DNA of 64,000 nucleotides from Tranzscheliella williamsii (Eukaryota > Basidiomycota > Ustilaginomycetes > Ustilaginales > Ustilaginaceae). The stretch is from positions 21,253 through 85,252 of the forward strand of contig JALBYF010000075.1 in NCBI GenBank assembly GCA_023212725.1. Reading direction: 5' to 3'. This document shows, piece by piece, positions 20,501-30,097 of the stretch. Position numbers and translations under genes: made by a program. The stretch's first letter is position 1. Each line of letters begins with the position of its first letter. The notes under the pieces were generated by a model. The model was not told the DNA's origin and ran no database searches. It worked only from the letters and a program-made list of their open reading frames with translations.

Positions 20501-20884
20501 TGGCTCCGTCTTGACCTCCTTCTTGGGCTTCTCTTTCTTGCCTCCGGAACCAGCGGCTGGCTGAGCAGGCTTGTCCGATTTGAGAGATTCTTTGGCGGCC
20601 TGCTTTGCTTGCTTTTCGGCTAGCTTGGCCGCCTTTTTCATGGCGCTCTTGGTCATGGGCTGCCCATCTGGGCCAAGGGCGGCATCCGCATCAGCGGCTT
20701 TGGCTGGCTGCTGCTGTGCTTCGGCTGCTGACGACGACATGCTGCGGACGGGGTCAAGCGACGACGCTGGTGGTGGGAGGAAAGGGATCAGGGAGACTCT
20801 TGCGGTAGACTGCAAGAGGGTACGGACGGTCGGAATGGCAGGCGTCGAGGATCGAGTCACAAGTACAAGACCGCGAAACAGCAT
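17537..20884 (-). CDS. vas1: Valyl-tRNA synthetase, probably dual-targeted (cytosol and mitochondria)
   Basis: An intronless 1115-aa class I aminoacyl-tRNA synthetase. The HIGH signature is in PPPNVTGSLHIGHAL (about residues 190-204) and KMSKS is in GRKMSKSLGNV (about 708-712). The editing domain lies between them, and the anticodon-binding and C-terminal coiled-coil parts follow. It charges tRNA-Val with valine. The first ATG (20884) adds 48 residues rich in R, S, T, L and V and lacking acidic residues until the end, like a mitochondrial presequence. The second in-frame ATG (20738-20740, MSSSAAEAQ) begins a lysine-rich extension usual for the cytosolic enzyme. In yeast a single VAS1 gene makes both forms from two starts, and the layout here is the same. 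The gene converges on rps8. Confidence 0.97.
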   Translation of the reverse strand: MLFRGLVLVTRSSTPAIPTVRTLLQSTARVSLIPFLPPPASSLDPVRSMSSSAAEAQQQPAKAADADAALGPDGQPMTKSAMKKAAKLAEKQAKQAAKESLKSDKPAQPAAGSGGKKEKPKKEVKTEPEWINNTVPGEKKDLSQPMESGYNPLHVEQSWFQWWEKSNHFKPAEPSESDPYDPEKTFIVPAPPPNVTGSLHIGHALTIAIQDTLIRWHRMKGYRTLFNPGYDHAGIATQSVVEKRLAKTEGKSRYDYGREKFLEKIFEWKDDYQSRISNQMRRLGASYDFSREAFTMDAPRSKAVTETFCRLHEDGIIYRANRLVNWCCKLHTTLSNLEVDQKQLNGRTLMTVPGYDLNERVEFGVIVSFSYQIEGSDEKIVVATTRPETMLGDTAVAVHPDDARYKHLHGKNVVHPFVAGRKIPIVADSIIVDMEFGTGAVKITPAHDPNDYEVGVRHSLEFINILNDDGTLNDNCGSFAGMKRFHARRAVVDKLKEIGSYVETKDNPMTVPICSRSGDVIEPIMKPQWWVNCKPLAAKVIERVRAGDMTITPAVSEKEFFRWMENIQDWCISRQLWWGHRCPAYFVNIEGQAQDRSDATHWVVGRTHEEAEARAAKLANGSKYTLEQDEDVLDTWFSSGLWPFSIMGWPDKTNDLKHYYPSSLLETGWDILFFWVARMCMLGVYLTGTVPFKEVFCHAMVRDAHGRKMSKSLGNVIDPLDVIEGITLDGLHTKLKEGNLDDKEVAKAAQGQKKDFPKGIPQCGTDALRFALCAYTSAGRDINLDILRVEGYRKFCNKLWNATKFALLKLEPIASFQPNASEEVTGEESLVEKWILHKLNLAARSVNESLAERNFMAATSAVYNFWLYELCDVYIEAIKPITDPEAPDAKARASAQQTLYTCLDAGLRLLHPFMPFVSEELWQRLPRRAGETAESIALARYPVYMAGREDARAEAAFEEVFAAVRAVRAMCTDYNLLKDVQVFLEARGDELAATLAAAAPVMATLVKGCTSIRVVAAADVPRGCAVASLSATLNVHLLLRGLVNIDHELARLDNKLALLALATAKTEAPTLKPAEWARTPLDVQRATHDKLRNLAAETAAIHAAKAQFESIRDDN

Positions 20885-21247
20885 GCACGCCCGTCGTGGT
20901 AACTAGCGCAGCTGGGCTTGTTCAGCTGGGGCGCCGAACGGAGAAGAGTCGTAGGTGCTGCGGAAGGACGTGCTGATGTGCAAATCGACACTTGTTCAGC
21001 TGACGACAGGCGGATCCAGTGGAGTCAGGTCGAAGCAGGTCGAGTCGAGATCGAGTCAAGTCGAGCCTTTTGCTTCGAGTCTTACGACGTCGAGTTTCTG
21101 CCAGTTGGACATGGGATTTCAGAAGTGATTTATCGACCCGCTAACTCGCTAACCCGACCTGGATTCCCGATTAGCGATCTCATGTAAATCAATTTTGCCC
21201 CAATGATTGAGCAACTGCCTGTCCCTGAGGTCTTCGCTCGCACAACG
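20885..21247. promoter_or_regulatory. Promoter region of the valyl-tRNA synthetase gene with clustered GTCGA motifs
   Basis: Between 21027 and 21095 the pentamer GTCGA (and GAGTC) recurs several times in both spacing and phase, giving a small cluster of near-identical boxes about 150-210 bp upstream of the vas1 ATG. Function is unknown. Confidence 0.35.
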
Positions 21248-21306
21248 TCGGTGAACAAGGTCGGGGCTGGTGACGAGGGCGCGCTCAAGGCCGGCGCTGC
21301 CGGCGA
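21248..21306 (+). repeat. Inverted copy (59 bp) of the end of the neighbouring Zn2Cys6 gene
   Basis: This stretch matches the reverse complement of 22147-22205 at 56 of 59 positions. All three differences are transitions at third codon positions of the regulator's reading frame (encoding VNKVGAGDEGALKAG), so the encoded peptide is unchanged. Confidence 0.85.
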
Positions 21307-21537
21307 CGGTCAATCTCAGCCGCCTCGTATGCGGCCACCTTTGTCTCGAGTTCAGCCAGGTAAGATTGCTTGCGTTCTCGGAAGGCACGCTGGGACGCCC
21401 GGTTCTGTGCCTTGCGCTTGGTAAGCGGCTCGGTCTCTGAGGGCTTGCGCCCGGGTTGGGCGCGAGCAGGAAGAACCCATTCCTTGGCTGGCTGCACAAG
21501 AACGCTGCTGCCGCCGTAGCCTTCCTTCTTTGCCGGG
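21307..21537 (-). pseudogene. Truncated AP-1/Yap1-type bZIP remnant
   Basis: On the minus strand a frame reads GRKPSETEPLTKRKAQNRAS followed by QRAFRERKQSYLAELETKVA, a clear Pap1/Yap1-class basic region (NRASQRAFRERK) and the first turns of a leucine zipper. A pyrimidine tract ending TAG at 21538 could be a splice acceptor for it. At about 21307 the homology stops abruptly inside the zipper, exactly where a 59-bp inverted copy of the neighbouring Zn2Cys6 gene begins, and a stop follows within about ten codons. No ATG is in frame (the frame opens with GTG). I read this as a gene remnant cut by rearrangement; a short expressed bZIP with an upstream exon is the alternative. Confidence 0.6.
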
Positions 21538-21932
21538 CTAGGCGGCGGGCAGGGGTAAGTCTCCCCCCTCTCCAGACAGCACCACCTCTCTCCCGCTCCC
21601 GCCTGACCACCTCTCCCTTCTCCCGCTGCTTAGCTCGCCCCTGGCCAGGCCAACGCCGACCTCATCCCCCACGCCATTGCGCGCTTCGTCAAAGCAAAGT
21701 AGTGATACCGCCCGAACAACGTCCGGACGCCGCAAGGCTGATGTGCCGCCACCTGCCTGTCCGGCAGGCCGTCTCACAGCGCAGGGTGCCAAAAGCAAGG
21801 CGCGCTCCATTCGAATACACTACGGATCGTCAGCAGGTAGCTACATTTGTACATATGGTTACAGGGCGGAATACGACGCGCTCGTGCGGGCACGTAGGGT
21901 AGATGGGTGTTTGGGTTAGGCGCACGGGGAGA

Positions 21933-24900
21933 TCATTGCCGGTTGTTGAGGATCTGGGAGAAGTTCTCCCAGGCGTACCACATGCCGGCGAGATTGTTGC
22001 CGTGGGTCTGCGGGTCTGCGTGCTTGTCGTCTGCGGCGGTGTCGGCCGAGGCGGCTGCGGCGGCAGCGGCGGCCACGGCGTTGAGCGCGCTCTGGTCGGG
22101 GATCGCGCCGGGGTCCAGCCCGTTCTCCAGCGCCGGACCGCCGTTCTCGCCGGCAGCGCCGGCCTTGAGCGCGCCCTCGTCGCCGGCCCCAACCTTGTTC
22201 ACCGAGGCCTGCTGTTGGTCGTACGTCCGCGCTAACGAGTTTTGGACATAGGTCCGGTACGACGCCGACGAGGCCTGGTCGCGCGACGGGTTCTGGTGAT
22301 TGTAGTGCTGCGAAAATGACATGGGCCGGTCAGGCAGGTTGCTCTCCCCGCCCGGCGCCTTGCCGCCGAGCAGCTCGTAGAAATTGAAGCCTTCCGTCGA
22401 AGCAGTCGCTTCCGCCCCGGTCGCAGCATTGACATCGGCAGCCTGTTCCGCTTCCAGCTGTGCCTCGTGACCCCCTTCCTCAGCGGCCGCCGGAGCATCT
22501 TGCGGAGGCCAGCCGCTGCCATTCTCCCCGCCAGCGGGCGAAGCCTGGCCGTAGCCGATCGGGTAGGCTACCGGGACACCCACCATGGGCCGGTCGAGCA
22601 GAGATTCAGTCCAGAAATTGTTGCCGGGCTGAGGGCCCAAGCTGGTTGGATCCGCCGGGAGACCGACAAACGGAAGTAGGAAGGCGGGAATGCGGTCGGG
22701 TCCGCCGTCCAGATCCGTTCGCGCCTCGCTGGCTGCTCTTGGCCCGCCGCCTCCTAGCGAGGGGTCCAGGGCACCTAGAACCGAGGCTTCCCGGGATCCT
22801 TCGGCATTTGGTTTAACTTCGCCCGCTGCGGGAGCCTCAACGCCATCGGTAGCGCTCACCTTCGATGCAGCCAGGCCTGCGATATCGCCGCCAATTCCGT
22901 GCAGCATCTGCTTCAGCGTTGAACTGTATCGCCCGGCCTGCTCAGCTACGTTCCTGAGGGGAGCCATGCCGGACAGCGAGTCAAGCAGATCTAGGGCCTT
23001 GTGGATATGCGGTCTGTGTTTTTGCGACGTGGGATCCAGCTTGCAGTGGATGGCCAAGATGAGACAGGCGTTGAAGCCAAAGTAGGCACACAGATTGTAC
23101 ATACTGTTGGCTGGCAGCGTGGCAAGAACATCTTCGACTGTGTTGATGAGCGCTTCGGCCGAGTGCAGACAGACCTCGAGCGACTTCTGGACGGACTCCG
23201 GTGGCTTCCAAGCGCCTTGCTCGTCGATATACGGACGGTGAAGAGTGATCATACACTGGTGATACATAAACTCAAGACTGTAGCCCTGCTGGTAGTGCTG
23301 CAGCTCCTCGGTGAGCTTGGGATCGAAGACCTGATTTTCGAAGCTCTGACTGCTAATCTGGTCAAGCAGTTCGGCCGGGGGACGAACCGATCCTTGCGTT
23401 CGTCGATCAAAGTGCGACTTGAACTTTTCAGGTAGCTCTTCGCGCCACTTGGCGTACTCATCGTTGAGGTTGGGATCGGGAGGAGAAGAAATGCCGAACC
23501 GGAAAAGTTGCTGGCTTTGTCGGAGGAAAATGTGATAGATGCGGAAGCGCGACCAGTGATAGTCAAAGTTGTGCTGTGTGGGCGTGCGAGGCACCAAAGC
23601 ACTTGTACCAGCTGGAAGGATGACGCGGCTGGGGTCAGGGTCGGCGAGACCGGCACGTTCGTACATGGCCCAAAGAGCATCGTAGTCGTCGGGGTATCGG
23701 GTGTCAAAGCCCTCGTGGCTCAAACAGGGCGGCTGACCAAGACGATGAGCGTGGGCCACTTCGAAAAAGACAATGTTCCACCAGAGGTTTCTACGTGCCT
23801 GAGCCTCTTCGATCCTCATGCCCGACCAATGTTCAGGATCGCGGTGAAGGCCAGCGGCGTGGGCAAGACGGGTGGTGAGGGCAAAGCAAGTGCCAGCAAA
23901 TTGCAGGTTGAGCTCGTTTAAGTGCCAAATGCCGCGAAGAAGCGAGGCCTTGGTAAGATCGATGGGGGCCTGAAAGGCGCTGCTCCAGGCAGAGGGACAG
24001 GCAAGCTGGAGAGCGTCAATGGCATGACCGGCAACACTGAGCAAGGTACGCTCGTCAGAGCATTGTATGCCAGGTAGAGGGGCGTCGTCCTTGAGCTCTT
24101 GACCTTGGTACTCGGACGAGCTTCTCTTGGCTTGGAGTGTGAGAGCTAGGATGACAAGGAACAAAGGCACCAAAGGGGGATCTGCAGGCATAGAGGTGGG
24201 CTTAGAATGCCACCACCGAAGGAAGCTCTGGATGCGGGCAATGTTGATGTCGATAACGACAACGTTGACGAAAGGTTCCACCTGGGTTTTGTAGGTGTAG
24301 AGAAGACCCGAGACCTGATCGGCGGAGGGCAGCGTGATGGCACTTTCGAAAAGGACATCGGCAATGGCGGCAGCACGGGCGGCGTTAACGCGAGTGTTGA
24401 AGTCTTTGGCCTTGTCCTTGCCGACATCGGCCAGTTTGCCGACCATGTCGCGCCGCGTCTGGACAACAAGAGCCTGTTTTCGATCCTGCACACGAGGAAA
24501 GTCGGCTCTTTTAAAGACATGCTCGTTGTTGCCTCCAGAGAAGGTGTCATCAGACTGCTTGCGTTTTTTGACCAAAGGCGAGCCCATGGAGGAATCGCCG
24601 GCATACTCGTCGTCAGAACCGGGCCGCTTTCGGTCGTCTACATAGTGGCAGGGCTCCCCAGAAGGGTTTTCTCTGCAATTGCTACAGACGGGCTTTTCTC
24701 GGTCGCACTTCTGCTTCTTCTCTCGACACTGGAGACAGCTGGTGATCTTCCTGAATCGGGTGATTTTGGTGGCCGATTTGGATCGCGGTTTGGGCTTGGC
24801 ACGCTCCTTTTTCGCTTTAGGTGTGCCAGTGGCAGACATGGAGATATCACCGTCGTCCTTGATGGGAGAGCCACTATCGGTCATCATGGACGCATCCGGG

Positions 24901-25142
24901 TCGTCCGCTTGGCGAACCGAGTCGTCCGCTTGGCGCATCGAATCGTCAAGACCGTGCACCTTCGCCTCGGCAACCGCGGGGTCGATCTCTGATTGAGCGG
25001 TAGCCTCTGTGGCAGGTGCGGCTGCGTTGCCATTGGTATCGACAATACGCGACGCGTCAAGAGGCGCTTGGGGAAGAACAGGACTTCGATGTGGTTGTTC
25101 TTGTCCATCCGCGCGTGACGGCTGCACCTGCTGCGGCTCTGA

Positions 25143-25181
<39 letters not shown>

Positions 25182-25185
25182 CTGC

Positions 25186-25216
<31 letters not shown>

Positions 25217-25535
25217 GCTGCTCCGCCTGGTGGGCGCGTGCGGCGGCAGCAATCACGGCATGCACGTCTCCAAGGGAGCTAGTTGGGGCTGGAGCGGAAG
25301 AGTCAGTCTCCGCCTGCGCATATGAGGCGTTGGTTGAGACCGCAGCCACGCTCGCCGTTTCGGCGGCAGGGGCGGCAGCGGCTATTGTTTCGGTGTGGAG
25401 ATGATGCTGCTCTTGACCATGTTGGCGCAGCAGCTGTTGCTGTTCCTGTTGTTGCTGCTGTTCAAGCTCTTCGTCAAGTTGAGCGGCGGTTGCCAGCTCC
25501 TGAAGCGGCTGATCCACGTGCTGGTGGTCCGACAT
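21933..25535 (-). CDS. Zn2Cys6 transcription factor with fungal-specific TF domain and long polyQ
   Basis: From ATG 25535 (MSDHQHVDQPLQEL) to a stop at 21933 the frame encodes 1200 aa; an upstream in-frame GTG at 25562 is rejected as start. A Q-rich N-terminus holds 26 consecutive glutamines (25143-25220). The zinc cluster starts near residue 267: C-LQ-C-6-C-6-C-SN-C-8-C, preceded by basic KPRSKSATKITRFRK. The middle homology region of fungal regulators is visible (RRNLWWNIVFFEVAHAHRLG then a QPPCLSHEGFDTRYPDDYDA segment). The C-terminus is long, alanine- and glycine-rich. It should be a nuclear, DNA-binding regulator; target genes cannot be told. It is divergent from the LCB1 gene across about 1.2 kb. 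Part of its 3' end is duplicated in inverted orientation just downstream. Confidence 0.9.
22147..22205 (-). repeat. Source copy of the 59-bp inverted repeat, inside the Zn2Cys6 gene
   Basis: Lies in the C-terminal low-complexity part of the regulator and pairs with 21248-21306 in opposite orientation, about 840 bp away. Confidence 0.85.
25143..25220 (-). repeat. CAG/CAA microsatellite encoding 26 glutamines
   Basis: Twenty-six consecutive glutamine codons, mixed CAG and CAA on the minus strand, in the N-terminal part of the Zn2Cys6 regulator. The interruptions by CAA should limit slippage. Confidence 0.95.
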
Positions 25536-26703
25536 ATTGGCTAAGCAAAGGCGGACAGGCACGTAGAGGTACTAGGGCTGCTACACAAGGGCACTCGTGC
25601 ACCTTGATGATAGGCAATCGCGTTTGGCGCCTATAGAGAGGCAGAGGCAAGTTGCGCCGCTGCAACCTTGACCAGAATCGGACGGCCAAGGATAGATTCA
25701 AGGAAGTGAGGATTGACTGCACCGAAGACAAGGTGGAGTGGAACCTACGCAAGGCAAGGTGGAGTGGACCTATAAAGAGGATGATGGAGTTCCCGTCCGA
25801 AAGAGGCGACGGATGGATGGCAATTTGGATGGCAATTGGGGCGGCGTCGCTTTTCCACGTAAAAAGCCCAGACGCGTCTCACAAGCAGTGAGTGTAAGTG
25901 TGAATCCACCGTGGTCGGCCCAACAAGCGCGACTGAACCTGGGAAATACCGAGCTCGAGCCAAGGATGTCGCTGCCAGCACAACTCAACCAGAAGCAGGG
26001 TACCAAGCGTGTATAGAACAAGAGCAGCTTTCACCCTCGCGACCGAGCTTTTCGGAGGAGACGAAAGATGGACTGCGTGGGACACGTGCGGTGGATGGAT
26101 GGATCTGCGGCGAGTAGAAGGTGGAGAAGAAGCTGGCGGGCGACGAGTCGGGCGAAAGAAGCGAAGCCGCCTAGATCGATCACCGGCCGAAAGAGGCGAT
26201 GAGCTAGCCTGGATGGGCCTTTTTGAACTGAAAAGTGCGAGTTCGAATTCGCATCAGCAAACACTAAATCGGGCCGGTGGAAGTTGCCCGCTCGCCGGAT
26301 TCGGATCGGCATGCCAAAAGAGATCTCCAATTGTTAGAGCGATCGTCTTACGGCCCGGGCGCCAAAGACCAGCGGGTGCCTTGGCTTTGCGAAGCTTAAC
26401 ACTGATTCTGTTTAGTTAGAGAAAGCCCAACCAACACGCTGTGCGCTTCCGAGGCGAGGCGCAACACGGAAATATAAGCCAAGCAGCTGACCATCACACC
26501 CGACCTTCTGGCCACTCACGCTGTTGGATCCACACTTCCTTCACTCTTCAATCGCTTGGAGGGCTATCAGCTTGTACTCCACAGACGGCGGTCCCAAGAA
26601 CATTTGCAACTGTGCTGATCGGTAGGCTGCCCTTCCTCGTCGCCGTCACCAACGCCTTTTGGCCACTATCATCCTTGGGCACGCACAGCTAGCCTCTCTC
26701 CTT
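25536..26703. promoter_or_regulatory. Divergent promoter region: Zn2Cys6 regulator and LCB1
   Basis: About 1.2 kb separates the two start codons. Only short ORFs without motifs are present. A C/T-rich leader precedes the LCB1 ATG from about 26500. Confidence 0.5.
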
Positions 26704-28425
26704 ATGGCTGTCGATATTGCACCGCCGGCGGCAGGAGGAGGATACGAGTCGGCGTCGGCTTTGGTCGCCAGCTTCCAAAACCTTCTCAACCTCGCTGCGG
26801 AGAACTTCCGCAAGATTCCAGGAAGCGCCATCGTCGCTCGATATGTTGCTAGCAGCTACCAGAACGACCCTATCCGATCTCTGCTCGAACTCTTCCTTGT
26901 CATTTTCGCCCTCCGAACTGTGCTCCAGAGTAGGACGCGCGGCGGCGCCAGCGGCACCAATTTCGTCAACCTGAATGGCAGAGAGATCGACGAACTGGTC
27001 AACGAGTTCAAGCCCGAGCCTCTATGCACTCCCCTCACACCAGCAGAGTCGAGGGAGCTGGCTTCCATCCCCACCATTGTCGGCGGGGCCAGCAGTAGGC
27101 CCAAGATCAGCCTTCCCTGCCACAACAACGGCAAACCCGTACAGGTCCTCAACCTCGCCAGCTACAACTTCACCAACCTTGCCGGCCACGAAGCTGTCAA
27201 GGAGAAGGCCATCCAGACCTTGCGTACCTATGGCGTGGGCAGCTGCTCACCGCCCGGATTTTACGGTACTATCGACGTCCACATGCAGCTCGAGTCGGAC
27301 ATTGCTCGCTTCCTTGGCACCCAGAATTGCATCATCTACAGCCAAGGCTTCAGTACCATTTCCTCCGTCATACCCGCCTTTTTAAAGCGAGGCGATATCA
27401 TCGTGGCTGACCGTGGTGTCAACTATGCCATTCAGAAGGGAATCCAGATCTCGCGTTCCACCGTTTACTGGTACGACCACAACGACATGAACTCGCTTCA
27501 CGCTGTCCTCGAACAGGTAAAGCGAGATACAAAGCGCAAGAATGGTCCCTTGACCCGTCGCTTTATCGTCACCGAAGGCATCTTCGAGGCCGATGGCGCC
27601 CTTACCGATCTTCCCAAAATTCAAGAGCTCAAAAAGATGTACAAGTTCCGTCTCATCCTCGATGAAAGCATCAGTTTCGGAACAGTGGGTGCGACCGGCA
27701 GAGGCTTGACCGAGCTCTACAACTCACCGGCTTCCGAGGTGGAAATCCTGACCGGCTCTATGGCCAACACGCTCGGCGGAGCGGGAGGTTTCTGCGCTGG
27801 TGCCGACGAGGTTGTCTTCCATCAACGCATCAACGGAACCTCTTTCATCTTTTCTGCAGCCTTACCCGCCATGCTGGCCGTCGCTGCGAGCACCGCCATT
27901 TCGTACCTGGTTTCTCAGCCATCCATTCTCAACACGCTTCATGACAACGTCAAGACGCTTCGCTCGGTGCTCGACCACGTCGAGTGTCTCCGCATTTCCA
28001 GTGACCCCCACAGTCCTCTCGTCCATGTCCAAGTGCGAAGCAAGACCGATCGCCATCCCGACACCTCTGCCGACAAGTTCGACAAGGGTAAGAACAGCCT
28101 GAGCGTCGGCGACGTGAGCCTCACTTTGGCGAACAACAACAGCGTCAAGAGACTCTCGGACCGAGGCCCAGAGGAGCACGATTTGTCGTCCGACGAGCAG
28201 CTGCGCCTCTTGCAAGCGATCGTAGATGACGCGCTGGAGCACGGCGTCTTCATCGCCAGGATGAAGCGGCTGCCGAGCATCAGCCCACAGGCCCTCGAGA
28301 TCGGGCCTGAAGCGCGACCCAACATCCGCGTCGCTGTCAGCGCTGCCTTTACCAAAAAGGAAATGGAAAAGGCTGCCAGCGTCATCAAGTCCAGTGCCAT
28401 CCGCATCCTGGGCAAGCGGAGATGA
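26704..28425 (+). CDS. lcb1: Serine palmitoyltransferase subunit 1 (LCB1)
   Basis: From the ATG at 26704 (MAVDIAPPAAGGG; the frame opens upstream only with a TTG) the protein has 573 aa. One membrane segment lies near residues 50-75, followed by the alpha-oxoamine synthase fold: LNLASYNFTNLAGHEAVKEK, GVGSCSPPGFYGTIDVHMQL, and the region equivalent to the PLP-lysine site reading LTGSMANTLGGAGGFCAG. No lysine occurs at the catalytic position, which distinguishes LCB1 from the PLP-binding LCB2. With LCB2 it condenses serine and palmitoyl-CoA in the ER membrane, the first step of sphingolipid synthesis. It converges with the pectinesterase gene (200 bp between stops). Confidence 0.95.
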   Translation: MAVDIAPPAAGGGYESASALVASFQNLLNLAAENFRKIPGSAIVARYVASSYQNDPIRSLLELFLVIFALRTVLQSRTRGGASGTNFVNLNGREIDELVNEFKPEPLCTPLTPAESRELASIPTIVGGASSRPKISLPCHNNGKPVQVLNLASYNFTNLAGHEAVKEKAIQTLRTYGVGSCSPPGFYGTIDVHMQLESDIARFLGTQNCIIYSQGFSTISSVIPAFLKRGDIIVADRGVNYAIQKGIQISRSTVYWYDHNDMNSLHAVLEQVKRDTKRKNGPLTRRFIVTEGIFEADGALTDLPKIQELKKMYKFRLILDESISFGTVGATGRGLTELYNSPASEVEILTGSMANTLGGAGGFCAGADEVVFHQRINGTSFIFSAALPAMLAVAASTAISYLVSQPSILNTLHDNVKTLRSVLDHVECLRISSDPHSPLVHVQVRSKTDRHPDTSADKFDKGKNSLSVGDVSLTLANNNSVKRLSDRGPEEHDLSSDEQLRLLQAIVDDALEHGVFIARMKRLPSISPQALEIGPEARPNIRVAVSAAFTKKEMEKAASVIKSSAIRILGKRR

Positions 28426-28625
28426 CCCTTACCGCCTCTCCGCCCATGGTCTATCCAACACCCTGTTACCGTATTGCCTCATCACAGCCTGTCGTCACTT
28501 TTCAGCTTTTCAGTCTGGACGGGTGATGGCTTGATTGCCTAGCCCGAAGGAAGCAGCGAGGCGGATTTGACTTATGTAGAAAGTGAGCGGACCGACGTCC
28601 ACGAGGGAGGGAGCTGACAGCAAGC

Positions 28626-30097
28626 TTATATGGTGGTCAAAGCGTCCTTGTCGATCCAGTTGGTCGCGAAGTTGAAGACGCGGGGGTAGGTGATCAGGCT
28701 TGCGTCTTGGTCTGAGAGGATGGACTGCAAGGTGAGGTTGCGGTTTTGGGATCTGCCGCCGGGGCCGGAGGAGTTGTACTCGAGGAAGTGGGTGGTGCGG
28801 GGGTTGAAGTTGGGAGTCTGGTGGCCCCAGGTGCGGAAGCCGGCGGGGGCGATGATGTCGGACATCCACGTGCTGAGGAAGACGGCCTTGGAGTAGATGT
28901 TCCAGGGGCGGGCGAGGTGGCAGCGGGCGGTGAGCGGGCGGTGGGCGGAGTCGGGGGCGCGGAGGATGGATGAGGCGTGGATGTAGATGCCGATGGATGG
29001 GTCGGAGGGGTTGCCGCGCCATGCTGCGATGCCGCCGCCGCAGGCGCGCGACAGGAGCGTGCACCGCTCCAGCCAGGCGCGGCCCTCGCCGTACAGCTGG
29101 TCCGTCATGCCGCGCACCACGCTTCGGTACAGGAACGCATTCGCCGACGCCCCCACAAACACCGTATCCTGGTAGCTCGAAAAGCTTTCCCGTCCCAGAC
29201 AGCCACGCAGTCGAGTCAGCGCTTACATCCACCACCCACGCCCACGCCCACTCACTCGCTGCCACTCACCTACATCCGTAAAAGCTCGCGTTGGAACTCT
29301 GCACGCACAGCGCAGCCGCCGGTCCAAGCTGGTACTCGGTAATCTCGCGCCCGTCCTTGCCGAACTGCCGCTGCGCAAAGTCGATGTTGTACGCCTTGAA
29401 GTCGCTGGTCCCGATCGCGCTGCTGCCGACGCTCAGCGTCACCGCGTCGCAGTTGCTCGTCGTGCTCGTCGGGTCGCTTTGATTCACGTACGACGCCTGC
29501 CAGACCCGGACCTGGTTCTGTGCAGGATCGTCCACCCGATCCGACACCCCCTGCCAAACAACACCACAGAGCCGAGTGCACGTCAGTTCGAGAGGGCCCA
29601 AGGCCGAGGCGCCGAGAAACCTACCAGAAGCACGGTTGGGCTGAGGCGGCTCACAACCACCTTTTCATAGTACTCGCCCTGGTCGACCAGGACGAACCTA
29701 AGACGGCCGTCTTCGCGCCTTGCCAAGCCGGCGCGCACGCCCAAGCAACCGCAGTCAGTTGGCCGCCCCTCACTAGCGGCGTCGACACGCGTATCTTGGC
29801 ATGCGCCACGCGGTATTTGACTTACAGGCTCGCCAGCGCGGCACCGATCGTGTGGAAGGAAGCGCGCGCTTTCGTCTTGCTGACGAAAAGGGTGCCGGGT
29901 GGACAGCCGGCGACGGCGCTCTGACCGGCTTTCTTGGTCTGCTGGCAAAACGCCAGCTGGGGCGTTGCTGACTTTACAAGGTTCGTGTGAAGCGACGAAG
30001 CGGGCGTCTCAGGCCGAGCAGCCATGCCAAACGAGAAATGGAGCGAGAGGGGGACGAGGAGAGAGAGGAAAAATGCTCGCTTGCCGTACATCTCCAT
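28626..30097 (-). CDS. Secreted pectin methylesterase (CE8), four exons
   Basis: Exons on the minus strand: 30097-29826, 29718-29625, 29550-29270 and 29184-28626, with introns of 107, 74 and 85 nt (donors GTAAGT, GTAGGT, GTGAGT; acceptors AAG, CAG, AAG). Phases fit and give 401 aa. The N-terminus MEMYGKRAFFLSLLVPLSLH is a signal peptide. CE8 motifs appear in order: the G-x-Y-x-E box (DQGEYYEKV), the Q...AAAL box, YQD across the third intron (SFSSYQDTVFVG), a second aspartate in MTDQLYGEGRAWLERC, and the arginine/tryptophan pair LARPW. These supply the two catalytic aspartates and the arginine. The enzyme removes methyl esters from plant cell-wall pectin. The motif order across exon junctions is strong support for the model. 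It converges on LCB1. Confidence 0.9.

Noticed and set aside
26240..26260. tRNA-like B-box (AGTTCGAATTC)
   Set aside because: No A-box or cloverleaf can be formed around it; no other acceptable tRNA was found in the window.
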